From Terebella lapidaria (taxonomy: Eukaryota > Annelida > Polychaeta > Terebellida > Terebellidae): a stretch of 64,000 nt of DNA. The notes under the pieces are model-generated. The model ran no database searches. It was not told where the DNA came from and was given only the letters and a program-made list of their open reading frames with translations. The stretch spans positions 7,068,001 to 7,132,000 of the forward strand of contig OX424560.1 in assembly GCA_949152475.1 (NCBI GenBank). Reading direction: 5' to 3'. Both the position numbers and the translations under genes were made by a program. Shown in pieces: positions 12,301-23,463 of this stretch; position 1 is the first letter of the stretch, and each line of letters opens with the position of its first letter.

Positions 12301-13678
12301 TTAACATGAAAATAGATCTAGTTGCATGACGGACATGGATTTGGTGTATTTATCAACCAGATCATGATGACGTCCATAGAATTTCTTACACGCAGCTATA
12401 AGTCTTGGTATAACATATCCTTGTCACAGCAGTTTAGAGACTAGCTGGGCACTTCGATAGACAAAGTCCTCATATTTGCAACTAGCTCTGGAATAGCGTA
12501 TAAGTTGAGAAACAAACACACCATATGCCGGTGACATAGGAATGTTGCTGCTTAGAAAAGGGAAATTGACTACGGAAAAATTGAAATCATCACGTTTGTC
12601 ATATAATCTAGTTGACAGGTTAGAATCATTATCAATCTCCAACCTCAGGTCTAGATAGTTGGAAAAAATAGCGGAGTCTGTAGTATCCTTAATTTCAAGT
12701 TCCTTAGGATATATGACATCCAAACAATCACCAAACTTGGGATTATTTAGTGACAATACATCATCTATGTATCGGAAAGTGAAATTAAAATTAAAATTAC
12801 ATGTTAGTTTCTTAGAACCTCCTCGTTGTAAATGTTGGATAAAATCTGATTCATATGAGTATAAAAACAGGTCTGCCAATAATGGTGCACAGTTAGTACC
12901 CATGGGAATACCAATAGTTTGTTGAAATATTCGACCACCAAATTCCACAAAAATATTATCAATGAGAAAATTAACCATATTTACCACATCTATTTCAGTA
13001 TATTTGTATGGGGCATCAGAGTCGCCTTTAACAAAATAAGCGGTATTATATTTACCTATAATATAGTGGTACCGACGTTGTCTCTTTAGAGAAAAATGAA
13101 TTATTGATTAGTTGAGACTTCAGTTCAGAATGAGGTATAGTTGTGTACAAAGTGGAGAAATCAAATGTTTTGATAGACGTTACTTTTGAAAGTGTGTGAG
13201 CATGTAGATATTCCAATAAAGATTTGGAATTTTTTAATATCCACATTTGGTTTATACCACTTCTAGAATAGATGGTTTCAGAGTAGTTTTGGAGACCCTG
13301 TTTAATTTTAGACAATATAACAGTTAATATTTTAGAAAGGGCTTTGGTAGAACATGATGCTGAACCTGAAATATATCTTTGCTCGTGTAGATTGTTGTGC
13401 AACTTTGGGATCCAATATAAGTTTGGTAGATTAGAATCTTTACATGAGGTAGTAATACCAAACGAATGCAATACAGACACATGATTTGTTAAGATATCCT
13501 GTTTGGGCACGGTAATGGCTTGGTATGTACTATTGGAATTAGTATTGTTGGCAATACCCAGTTCGTCAAACAGGCACTGTATATAGAATGCTTTACAAAC
13601 AAAAACAACATTAGAAGCTTTATCTGCAGGGACAATGACGAACCTTTCATGAAGTTTCAACCAACTATTAGTACAAAC
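12301..13678 (-). pseudogene. Reverse-transcriptase pseudogene (retrotransposon fragment, Penelope-like type)
   Basis: Read on the minus strand, this encodes most of a retroelement reverse transcriptase. The 13678-13052 part contains RFVIVPADKASN, YWIPKLH and SRSGINQMWILKNS. The 12987-12424 part contains QTIGIPMGTNCAPLLADLFL and the catalytic FRYIDDVLSL. The continuation 12423-12301 has FYGRHHDLVDKY and ends in TAA. It is broken by a frameshift between about 13050 and 12990 and by an in-frame TGA at about 12421-12423. The 5' end is truncated at the junction with block b (about 13678). No GIY-YIG endonuclease domain is visible. The motifs fit an abundant marine-invertebrate RT family; assigning it to Penelope-like elements is an inference. 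About 12050-12300 is its probable 3' tail. Confidence 0.85.
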
Positions 13679-14784
13679 ATCAAACAAGATATTCTTAGCT
13701 CCTGTGATGGCGAACACTTTGCCAAGGGCCACGAGTGGAGGCTAGGAGATTCCCGTCATATTGATGTCTGTGGCTGTTCAAAACATATGAAGAATTTATA
13801 AAAGTGTCAATAATTCTAGGGCCTCTGCCTATATGGGTGTTGTGCATCCATTGCGAAGAATTCTTAGTAATTTGTTATGTCTGTGATTCTGAAGGGTTCA
13901 GGGACATTTGTAGCAGTGTTTTAATATGCGTTCTGAATGTGACAGGGGAATTCCATTGGTATACCATTGAAACATTTCCGTCATAAAAACGTGATTGTAA
14001 ACTAATGGAATATATATTTGATGCACATGTACCCATGTATACTGAAATAGTCTCTCACATAGTGACACTACCATGCCCGGCAAAACAATAAAATCTCACA
14101 AAGAAAGGGGGGATGTCTTCTGATCTAAGAGCTCCCGTAGATTTCCCAGTTCATCAAGCTCTCAGAAAGATATTTCCCCCACGTATATATAGTGTAAGAG
14201 CACGGGGATAAATTAGCTTGTGCCTTGATGGACCACTGCACGTAACCACTAGGTAGCGTCATTGTACTATCACCCATTGTATCTACGCTATCGGCCTCCA
14301 AATTTCAGTATACACGGGTCCCTGATTGAACACCCACCGAGTAATATTTCTCAAGAGTATAGCACGAGTTTCCTCTTGCATTTCCCCATGTGCATGGAAG
14401 GAGAATCTAGAGTCTCCCGAGGCTATATGCGAGATATAATCTCTTCAATTATCATGATTATGGCTGGAGCGAGCCCCTCTACATTGTGTAGAAGTCACGT
14501 TCTGGTGAAACCGTCTCAAGATGAGTGCTCAACTTGAAACACGTTTTCACAAACAGTTGAAAAAGACAGGAGACCACGGACTATCCTTTTTTTCCTGGTG
14601 AATGTCCATGGAGGATGTGGACCCACTCCACTGGACCAATTAATTGGGTGGACCAGAGACCGGGCATGACGATGCTAGGTAACTGGGGGTGTATTAGCTC
14701 CCTCTATTCCTCCTGTTCCATCCGGGAGTAGGGCATTTGATGGGGTAAAGGAGTGTCATGTTTAACAAGCGGATGCCAATATGT

Positions 14785-15440
14785 TTTTTTTTCCCGCCAG
14801 GCGAGCACAATTAGCAGCGAAAGTTCGAGACATAATACAACAACTCATTTATTTACAACTCACCCCGGTCAGAATGCCTGTGTGCAACAGACAGTGCGAT
14901 ATTTGTTGCCCAGACAGAACAATATCAGATTTATCGTACTCCAGACAGTATTGTGTTTGGTGTCGTGTGTAAATAATTAAAGTTTTCTATTGCAAAATAT
15001 TGTATTTTTCGTTTCTTATTGGCATCATTAAAATCTCACTGTATCATGTGTATTGGTGGTAATAGATTGATACTTACATTCATACCACTGAGTCGGTGTC
15101 ACTGCTGGCGGACATTAAATCTGTCCCCGAGGATACCATCAACTCAGTAGCCTTTTGGCTTGTGATTAGGTACTTATGTACTTGTCATATATCTGTTCCA
15201 TGGGGTTTGTTTCGGATATCTAAATTGTTTTCATAGGTTGTTGGGAAGTTGTATACTAATTCCATCAGGTGTACAGTAGAAACAACTACATTTAACACAC
15301 TGTCTGCCCCTGATGATGCCAGTGTGTCTTTGGATGAACTATTTGGTCAGACTTTGTTTCTATTGCAAAATATTGTATTTTTCGTTTCTTATTGGCATCA
15401 TTAAAATCTCACTGTATTGGTGGTAATAGATTGATACTTA
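14785..15440 (+). other. Replacement segment in copy 2 between blocks c and d
   Basis: After gggcatttgatg (block c) copies 1 and 3 continue with ctccagacaaactacctgaa, whereas this copy switches to unrelated sequence until block d resumes at about 15445. It contains the direct repeat listed separately and overlapping short open frames (14753-14980) with no recognisable product. Confidence 0.55.
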
Positions 15441-15444
15441 CATT
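14986..15444 (+). repeat. Direct repeat with 373-bp period replacing block c2
   Basis: A segment of about 90 bases starting tctattgcaaaatattgtat occurs at 14986-15080 and again at 15359-15444, separated by about 280 bases. The interval ends in tctgcccctgatgatgccag, which leads into the second copy. The 37338-37483 region has the same junction, so this is a dispersed repeat family present as a partial tandem here. No coding capacity is seen. Confidence 0.75.
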
Positions 15445-15807
15445 TAAGTGTTTCAAACATCCCAGTGATGCTATAATATCACAACAACCACTCTTTGAAT
15501 ATAATGTCTTTGAACTATCTACACGAAAGTGACTAAGCTTTATGTGATAAGTCATCATCCCTCCAGATATTTAGGGTCTTTGTTCTACACCAAAACACTG
15601 ACAGTACCTGGGCAAGAGCGTACTGAGGTTGACGTGGTAATGGAGACATGAAGTGTAATCGTTAGAGGTGCTGGAAGCATAATGTATATTTCTCCCGTTA
15701 TCAAGCTTGAATCATATGAGTTTTTCAGGTAATAATAAGAAAAATAAATGTGCAAAGGGATCCGCGAAAGAGATGAAATATGCTTAAACCATAATACGTA
15801 TATTTTT

Positions 15808-17259
15808 AGGTTACCGGACCTATGGTCCGATAACCTATTGGCATGGCATTGCGTCCGTCGTCCGGCGTCCGTCCGGGCGGACGAGAGTATGCTTGTGTGA
15901 CTAGAAAAGGCACACAACCATAAGTTATGCGGAAATTTCTTCTTGTGTGCCTATTTTGGGGAGTTGTGTGCCTATTTTAGATAGGAAATTTAACATGTAA
16001 AAGGCACACAAGAAGGTCTCGTCCGCATGTCCGTCGTCCGTCCGTTCACATTTTTATCTTTAAAGTATATGGTCCGATCTTTCTGAAATTTTGCACAAAA
16101 ATACCTAAAAATATTTCCAGGAAAGGTTTTTTTTAGTTTTCTGATTTCCGCATTATTTTCAAAATGGCGGCCATTTTCGACGAAAAATGCCTGATTTTGG
16201 ACTTTGGCGGCCATTCTCTCAAAATCTGTTCAGTAACTTTTTTTCTTTTTGATACATAAGACTCCTCATATGTACTCCTATGATGTCTATAAATTTCGTT
16301 GCGCTTGAATCGCTCGAAGTGGGCCATTTTGGCCCAAACTCGGCCCAAATGGGACTTTCCCATGTTAAATTCTCCTATGCTTCATCATGTTCATAATGGG
16401 ACACATTATGCGTAATATCTCACTTGATATTGAGATTAGAAACTAGGAATCAATTGTGGACATATAGGAAATGATATATGCTGAATATTCTTGTGACCTT
16501 GAATTTGACCCCTGACCTCAGTTTCAAGGTCAGAGCACAAAATGGCTTATATCTCACTTATTATCGACTCTACAGCTTAGGAATCAATTGTGGACATATA
16601 GGAAATAATATATGCTGAATATTCTCGTGACCTTGAATTTGACCTCTGACCTCAGTTTCAAGGTCAGAGCACAAAATGGCTTATATCTCGCTTATTATCG
16701 ACTCTACAGCTTAGGAATCAATTGTGGACATATAGGAAATGATATATGCTGATTATTCTGATGACCTTGAATTTGACCTTCGACCTCATTTTCAAGGTCA
16801 CAGGACAAAATGGTTAATATCTCACTTATTATCGATTTTACAGCTTAGGAATCAATTGTGGACATATAGGAAATGATATATGCAGATTATTGTCATGACC
16901 TTGAATTTGACCTTTGACCTCATTTTCAAGGTCACAGGACAAAATGGCTCATATCTTGCTCCTCTATTAACTGTATGGCTTGGGAATCAATTGCGGACAT
17001 GATATAGAAAATGATATACATTGAATATTTTCATGACTTTGAATTTGACCTTTGCCCCTTCGTTTTCAAGGCCACAGCACAAAATTGCGAATATCTCTCT
17101 GATTACTGAATTTACAGCTTAGCAATCAACTGTGGACATGATATATGCTTAATGTTATATATGCTGAATATTCTCATGACCTTGAATTCAACCAGTGCCC
17201 TGGCTAGCATCTAAAATATTAAACATTGTCCGGTAATCTATCTTCGGCCCTTGGCCTAA
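15808..17259 (+). mobile_element. Second Helentron-like element (1452 bp) with 134-bp internal repeats
   Basis: It interrupts block d between cgtatattttt and tttttgttatag; copy 0 has the uninterrupted cgtatatttttgttatag at about 1897-1914. The left end forms a hairpin (GGTTACCGGACC / GGTCCGATAACC), and GTCCGGTAATCT near the right end is its inverted partner. A GGCC-CTT-GGCC hairpin lies just before the right end. GTCC-rich microsatellites occur at about 15850-15880 and 16015-16045. It shares AGATAGGAAATTTAACATG and the layout around it with the element at 5186-6362, but most of the sequence differs. The same motif recurs inverted at about 16360-16377. Confidence 0.7.
16390..17200 (+). repeat. 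134-bp tandem repeat, about six units
   Basis: The anchor gaatcaattgtggacat occurs at 16447, 16581, 16715 and 16849 with an exact 134-base spacing, then in degraded form at 16984 and 17123. Each unit carries TGACCTTGAATTTGACC and, in most units, a downstream TTCAAGGTCA in opposite orientation. Divergence increases toward the right end. Confidence 0.92.
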
Positions 17260-17807
17260 TTTTTGTTATAGTTATACCCCAACATGGGACAACTAAATCA
17301 TCACAAATGAAACCCCAAACAAAATGGACGAGAAACGTAAATTATTTTACATGAAAACATATGAAGCAGTAAATATATTACTTTTCTTGGGGGGGGGGGG
17401 GGAGTTGAAGGTGACTCTTGTAAATTTTTGTTAGACTCTTAGTCTTTTGAGATGCCGTTGAGATTGTCCACCATATCAATTCAGTTTTGCAGCTGGAACA
17501 AACACATCATGGCTGTCGCTGCCATATGACTTCATTGCGAAAAGTTTATGCATCCCATCGAGCTGGAACCTGTAGAACAAAAATCAGCAATAAATATTAA
17601 TAGGGAAACCAGTTTCCAAATCAGTGTCATAAATTGTTCGGTGCATCACACGTGATTCACTACGACCAGCTCGCCCAAACGGAAGTATGTCATATGTCTG
17701 CTTTCAAGTGACGTCAGCGTTCAAGCAATTTAGGATCACCACCAATTAGTTAACTCGAACACAACCAGTTCAGAATCCGGGGAAGTGATATTTTGGGCAG
17801 TTTGCGT

Positions 17808-17936
17808 AATTGACCTTACGACTGTCATGGTTGAACACCTTTTCTGTGAAGCGTACACCTCGGACAAATATTGCTGAACAATAGTAATCCCCTCGGACAA
17901 ACAAATCAAAGCATACACTGTCGTAAGGTCAATTGA
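17808..17936. mobile_element. 117-bp MITE in block d of array copy 2
   Basis: The element at 17814-17930 has inverted ends (CCTTACGAC(T)GT and AC(T)GTCGTAAGG) and is flanked by AATTGA at 17808-17813 and 17931-17936. Copy 0 (around 2370) reads aattgatactgt and copy 1 (around 9795) attgatactg without the insert, giving empty sites. The element is far too short to code. The superfamily is unknown; the apparent 6-base duplication is partly palindromic with the TIR, so its exact length is uncertain. Confidence 0.72.
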
Positions 17937-18358
17937 TACTGTAGCTACAATCATACTGGCATAGAATAGCATTCTCTATACTGTACTGTTACAAATTAGG
18001 GAAGATGTCCGTCTTGATTGTTAGAAAGACATAAATCAAGCAAGAGACAATTTGTGACACCATACCTCTTCATCTTTGGTTCCTTAATTGAATGAGTGTA
18101 CATGTAAGAGTAATAATTGTGTTATTTTACAGTGCTATTTTGTTCGTAACGACACAGTTTTGGCTTTGTATACAAGCAAGCATATCTCCTTCCTTTGAGA
18201 TATTATCACGCGATGAACTATGAACAAAGTGGATATGTTTTATCATTTTTCTGTTACCTTGCGATTAAAGATTCTCCATTTATACAACAGTATACATACT
18301 TTGGTATTTATACCCAAATTGGAAAAAGTAGAAATGGATACCGACAAACAGACAAATT

Positions 18359-18994
18359 TATTGTGTAACTTTCCTAACGTGTCTTTGCATGTGCCGTCAC
18401 CTTGTGATCCATGGTACTTCAGACATCAAGGCGTGCATGGGCTCCTGAGCATCGGTGTGGCAATGGATTGGAATCTATTAAAATATACTAGTACAACAAT
18501 GTTTAGATATTGCCTTCGTGGTTTTTTTCGCGGGCTTTATGGCTGTTTTAAGATAAGATAAGATAAGATTAAATTTTTTTAACGTCGATATAAAAAGTTC
18601 AACAGTAACATTAGCCATATGGCTATTCACCGACAATGGGATAACAAGAATGGTTATATACAATGATATGAGAAAATATACAAATGGGATGAAGACATGC
18701 CATCAATATTGTATGCTTACAAATCATTCAATTTACACAATATGCAATAAGAACAGGTACATTTTATGAGCTGCCAGGCATTGAGTTTACTTTTAAATAT
18801 CTGGATTGACCCTGATAGCTTTAATTCATTACTTAATGATTATTTGCCAGAAAAATCTGACATAACCCCCCCCCCCCCCCCAAAAGTGTAAAAAAAGTAC
18901 CCAAGGCCAGAAAAAGTAATAAAAAAGTATAAAAAGTACCCAAGGCCAAAAAAAGTATAATACTTTTTGAAAAGTATACTCTGGCAGCACTGTC
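18359..18994 (+). other. Unmatched spacer before array copy 3
   Basis: This stretch lies between the end of block d and block a of copy 3. It holds an (AAGAT)n microsatellite near 18550, a C16 run at 18866-18881 and a short doubled phrase (aaaaagtacccaaggcca) at about 18890-18950. No gene is apparent. Confidence 0.6.
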
Positions 18995-21900
18995 AAGAAG
19001 AAGTGCGATTAGCAGGGTGAGTATGTTTAAATAGGAAGTAATGTTGTCAAATAAAGTTGAAAGAGAGAATCACTGGTTTCAGAACGTTATGATTTTGCAA
19101 GCTTTTTCCAAACAAAAAAACTCCCAGGGTCAATGAATTCGCAGTTGACATCCTTAGGATGTCTATTGGGTTTCACGTGAAAACATAATTGCCACTCTGC
19201 TGTTCAAACCCATATTCAACATTATATTAACCATGTTAAAAATCCACTTGGCAATAGTATATTCACCATGGCTTGAGTTCATTTTACCATTTTACCCCAT
19301 GCCACTTTTTATGTGGTTTTCTAAAGGCGTCTCTAGAGCGCTATATTATTGATCCATGAGCACATTTAATTTATAGCTGTCATTGTCATTTCACCTGTTT
19401 TTCTATACTTTAATATTTGTAGGTTTGTTATAAAGATGTAGTAATGTGAATGTTTTTCATGTCTATATGTTTGCATAATTTGTGTTGCAGTAGATACTAC
19501 AGTTTACATGAACGGTAAGCAACGGCTTTGAATGTAAATATCAACCTATTACCGCCAAAACTAGATTTTGATGATGTCAATAGAAAACCTGAATAAAACT
19601 TTTTTGTTTAATATTGTATTAAGTCATTTATAATATTACACTATGCAATGAATACATCACAAACTAATAAATGTTGCAGTTGATTACTATCCTTGCCAAA
19701 ACAAACTTTCAAAATGAGTCAGATTCCAAAATCTACAAAGGACTACCACGGTATGAATAGTTCACCTCCCCAGTAAAGAACTAGCACAACAACTGCAAAT
19801 AAAATGGTAGAATCTTTCCCACATCTCGACATTTCCTTGATATTGAGATTTCTTGAGATTTTGTGGAGACGAATCTCAACATCAACAATATTTCACCAAA
19901 CCCATGCATATCCTAAAATGGAAAGTGCTATATAGTACACTAATGGTGTGGACCATGGGGGTTTGAAGTATTCCATTAGTTTAGTCGACTGTCGATCAAT
20001 TCAGTTTAGCGAGATACATAACATTAAACAAGATATTCTTAGCTCCTGTGATGGTGAACACTTTGCCGAGGTCCACGAGCGGAGGCTAGGAGATTTCTGT
20101 CGTATTGATGTCTGTAGCTGTTCAAAACATATGAAGAACATATAAAAGTGTCAAGAATTCAAGGACTTTTGCCTCGATGGTTGTTGTGCTTCCTTTGTAA
20201 CGAATTCTTAGTACTTTATTATGTCTGTGTACTTTATTATGTCTTGAAAGTTCAGGGACATTTGTAGCCATGTTTTATTATGCACTCTAAATGGGACAAG
20301 GGAATTCCATTCGTATAGCATTGAAACATTTCCGTCATAAAACTGTGACACTGTAAATTAGTGGAATGGATCTGATGCACATGTATCAATGTGATACGGA
20401 AATGGTAACTTTTACATGGTAGCAATACCATGCCCGCCAATACAAAAAACATCTCACAAAGAAAGGGGGAAAATGTCTTCTGATCTAAGAGCTGCCGTAG
20501 ATTTCCCAGTTCATCAGGCTCTCAGAAAGATATTTCCCCCACGTATATATAGTCTGAGAGCACGGGGATAAATTGGCTTGTGCCTTGATGGACCACTGCA
20601 CGGTGACCACTAGGTAGCGTCATTGTACTATCACATATTGTATCTACGCTATCGGCCTCGAAACTCCAGTATACACGGGTTCCTGATTGAACACCCACCG
20701 AGTAATATTTCTCAAGAGTATAGCACGAGTTTCCTCTTGCATTTCCCCATATGTGTAGAAGAAAAATCTAAAAAATCCCATGAGGCTATAATGCGAGAGA
20801 TAATCTCTTTAATTATGGCTGTAGTGAGCCCCTCTAAATTGTGTAGAAGTCACGTTCTGGCGAAACTGTCTTAATATGAGTGCTAAACTTGAAGCACGTT
20901 TTCACAAACAGTTGAAAAAGACAGGGGACCATGGACTGTCCTTTTTACCCTCCTGAATGAATATGGAGGACGTAGACAGACTCCACCGGACCAATCAACT
21001 GGGGTGGACGAGAGACCGGGCATGACGATGCTAGGCAACTGGGAGTTCTATTAGCTCCCTCTATTCGTCCTGTTCCATCGGGAACTAATAGGAGAGTAGG
21101 GCATTTGATGGGGGAAAGGGGTGTCACCTTTAACAAGCGGACGCTAATATGTTTTACGATCGTTTTTATTTTCCTCCAGACAAACTACCTGAAAGATTTA
21201 GCTTTTTAAAGTTACAATAGCAGGACGGTATTGACTTCGATGTATTGATCTACAAACAAACTCCCTGGTAATTGAAGCTGCCCAATGAATATCAAACTAG
21301 AGCAGGGCTACAGATATTACAGCCAATCTTATTCTTTGGATTAGAATGGGGGAAAAGACAATGTAAGTTGTAAAAAGTATATATTTGATTTCGCGTACTT
21401 TTCCGCCATTGACATCTCTCCTTGCAACCCCTCAGGACGATGACACTTAATTGCGATGTAATATCATCCCTGGTAGTGGCGCGACTCCCCACCCCCCCCC
21501 CCTCCCCCCTCCGGGATCGATACACGGCTGATCCTGTGAGAGGCAGCATAGTCACCACGGCAGGTACCCGGAGTAGAGCGGGAGGGAGGGGGATGTGTTC
21601 TGGTATCAAGGCTGAGAGGTCGGATACTTGGGGGGAGGTACTGAAGTTGGAGTCACTGATATTGCAGCAGAAAAATACCCCACCTTGGTTAAACAAACCA
21701 AATATCGCGGTAGATTTAGCCGCAAGACACTGCGCACAATAGGCACACCAAAGGCCAAACTTAATGATAATTGCTGTCGACCTTAATCAGAAATCTCTGA
21801 TATCCGCTCTGGAGATCATTTTTCACACAGCTCCCCTCCCTCACCTGGGAGCGGAGTGTAATTAACATTAATGAGGGGCTAATAAGTGAGTTCTTTTACT
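18995..21900 (+). repeat. Array copy 3 (right-truncated at the lectin promoter)
   Basis: Blocks a (shortened by a deletion of its middle), b, c and c2 follow each other without large insertions. The copy stops at about 21.9 kb, where the CpG-rich 5' region of the lectin gene begins. Recognisable similarity to copy 1 fades between 21660 and 21890 (matching 8580-8700). Confidence 0.75.
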
Positions 21901-23354
21901 GACAGATGATAGAAGAGATATCAAGCCAGTTATATAACAAAATGCGAGGGTGTGGACGTTGCCTGGAGAAAGACGAGAGAATTTGTCAGAAGATGCCCAA
22001 ACAATTATGACCACACGAGACCTTCCCAGATCAAGGGTCAAATAAATGTATCGGACAGGGAGCGAGTTATCTACCTCACAGAACGATGTGCTTTGTCTTG
22101 GCTGTGTCCCTTTTGGCGGGAGAAGGGTGCGGGTGTTGGGGAGAGTAGATAGACTTGCATGGCGAGGTGACAAATGACCTGTTCACACGGGCGACAGTCC
22201 TGTTTGCCTCTATGTATATAAAGCTGTAACTCGAGCGAAGTGAACTGCTCCCGGTGGGAAGGCAGCGGGAATTAGAGTTAGGCTTCCCCCAAACGTCTTT
22301 TACTTCCCACGTCTCCTTCTGTGCCTCTCTCATCACTTCGGATGCTCCACTCAGAACCGACTTGTCACTTTCAACCTCCCACCCCCGTGTGGTACCAACC
22401 TCCTGAACAAATACAGCTAATACAAAGCATTCAGTCCACCGTGTGTAGTCGAGCGCTGCGGATAGAAGACTTCGGACCAGATGACAAATGCCAATGAATA
22501 GGGACGACCAAAGACGTGAAGACAAGGGCAAAAGCTGCGATGGGTGACATCGGCGCGGAAGTGAAAGAAGAAGCCAAGTCACTAGGCCACTGGTGGAGTT
22601 CCGCTTGAGTATTTTCCCTTGATTGGTTGCACTTCGTCTCCTTCTCTCGAAAAGCGACACATCATCAGGCGCCGGAGCGGACTGATGGGACAGGCGGAGT
22701 GTATTTGCAGGCGACCCGTGGAGGACCACATATTGATAACGACGGGGAGCGGACGTGGCCATGTCCCCGTGTCTCACCGCCAATGAGGACGACGCTGGGA
22801 GTAGGCAGAGGGACAGAAGACGCCGATCGTTCGTTCGTTTTCACGTGCCGCCAATGCTGCCAGCGTCCGCACCGTTCGATGACGGAAGATCACACGTGAG
22901 GAGCTTGGCGCGTGCTTGCCGCCTCCCCCTAGAGGGATCGTTTATTGTCACATCGCTGGCCTCCGGGAGCAGGCATTGCTTTGAGCAGAACCCATCATGA
23001 TGACAACGGTTTGGCAGTAGAGGCGTTGCTTACTTGTAGGCAGCCAGAGAATCGTGGTCTTATCGCCGTGGCAGACGCTTGGGAGATGTGCAGTTAACGA
23101 CGCATACTTTTATCTCGTGGCGGCCGTCACAGCTTAGGACTACATCGTGTGTTACTGACGCCGCTAGTAATCTCTACAGGAAAGGTGGACAAGCTCCCTT
23201 GACGGCGAGTAGTGTTTTATCTATGGGAGAGTGATGTAAAGAATTGACACCGCGACTTCTAGGATTGTGATCTCAATCGTTTTGAACGCCCGTCTCTCCC
23301 ACATCCCCAACAGGGATCAAAAGTTCTTGGAGTATAATACAACTACTCACAATA
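21900..23354 (+). promoter_or_regulatory. CpG-rich 5' region of the lectin gene
   Basis: Directly after the repeat array the sequence becomes richer in G, C and CpG, most clearly from about 22440 to 23100, and stays free of the array's repeats. It ends at the ATG exon. Stops in all plus-strand frames argue against a long upstream coding exon. The stretch is best read as promoter plus 5'UTR. A candidate 3' splice site at 23313 suggests that transcription starts further upstream and that a 5'UTR intron exists. A 235-codon open stretch on the minus strand (22076-22783) has no recognisable domain and is attributed to base composition. Confidence 0.45.
22215..22223 (+). promoter_or_regulatory. TATA-box-like site (TATATAAAG)
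   Basis: TATATAAAG is a full match to the TATA-box consensus and sits at the edge of the GC-rich region 1.1 kb upstream of the lectin ATG, on the same strand. A start site 25-35 bases downstream (about 22245-22255) would give a 5'UTR containing at least one intron, which fits the acceptor-like site at 23313. AT-rich DNA produces such motifs by chance, so this is only a candidate. Confidence 0.3.
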
Positions 23355-23463
23355 ATGAGGATACCTGGTTTTTGGCAGGTGTTTGCACACCTTTGGATAT
23401 GTTCCACCCTGTCACGGGGAAACTCGTCAGCGGATTCTGACTCGACCGCCATGTCATCATCGT
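23355..23463 (+). CDS. Exon 1 of lectin-CUB-Sushi gene: start codon and signal peptide
   Basis: This exon encodes 36 residues plus one base of the next codon. The ATG has A at -3 and is the first ATG after an in-frame TGA at 23283-23285. The peptide starts M-R-I-P, continues with a short hydrophobic stretch (FWQVFAHLWICSTL) and ends in a Ser-rich polar segment, as expected of a cleavable signal peptide with its mature N-terminus. A strong donor, gtaagtg, starts at 23464. The leftover T (phase 1) joins the first two bases of the exon at 53450 to make TTC (Phe) without breaking the frame. A good 3' splice site (pyrimidine-rich, ending cccaacag at 23313) lies 41 bases upstream of the ATG, so a separate 5'UTR exon further upstream is likely. 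The assignment to the downstream domains rests on phase, strand and order; the 30-kb intron means extra small exons could be missing. Confidence 0.55.

Larger units (their letters stand above)
10861..18990 (+). repeat. Array copy 2 (carries three large insertions)
   Basis: This copy is lengthened by the reverse-transcriptase pseudogene (about 12050-13680), a second Helentron-like element (15808-17259) and the 117-bp MITE (17814-17930). Block c2 is replaced by an unrelated 14785-15440 stretch that contains a 373-bp-period direct repeat. From 18358 to 18990 the sequence is not shared with other copies. Confidence 0.78.
1..21900. repeat. Tandem array of a ~5-kb non-coding unit, ~3.4 copies
   Basis: The same ordered set of blocks recurs four times on the plus strand. 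Block a starts near 1, 4610, 10865 and 18995. Block b lies at 6365-7150, 11430-12050 plus 13690-13840, and 19400-20160, with only its end at about 1372-1500. Block c lies at 7150-8150, 13840-14780 and 20160-21160. Block c2 lies at 8160-8700 and 21165-21890. Block d lies at 1530-2817, 8885-10180 and 15440-18358. Block e lies at about 3020-4600 (interrupted) and 10180-10860. Subtracting identified insertions from the a-to-a spacing (6.3 and 8.1 kb) gives a basic unit near 5 kb. No long ORF is shared between copies. It could be a large satellite-like tandem duplication or tandem copies of a non-autonomous mobile element. Confidence 0.85.

Noticed and set aside
22076..22783. 235-codon open frame on the minus strand
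   Set aside because: It lies in the GC-rich region where stops are rare, has no recognisable domain, and overlaps open frames on the other strand. Treated as a by-product of base composition.
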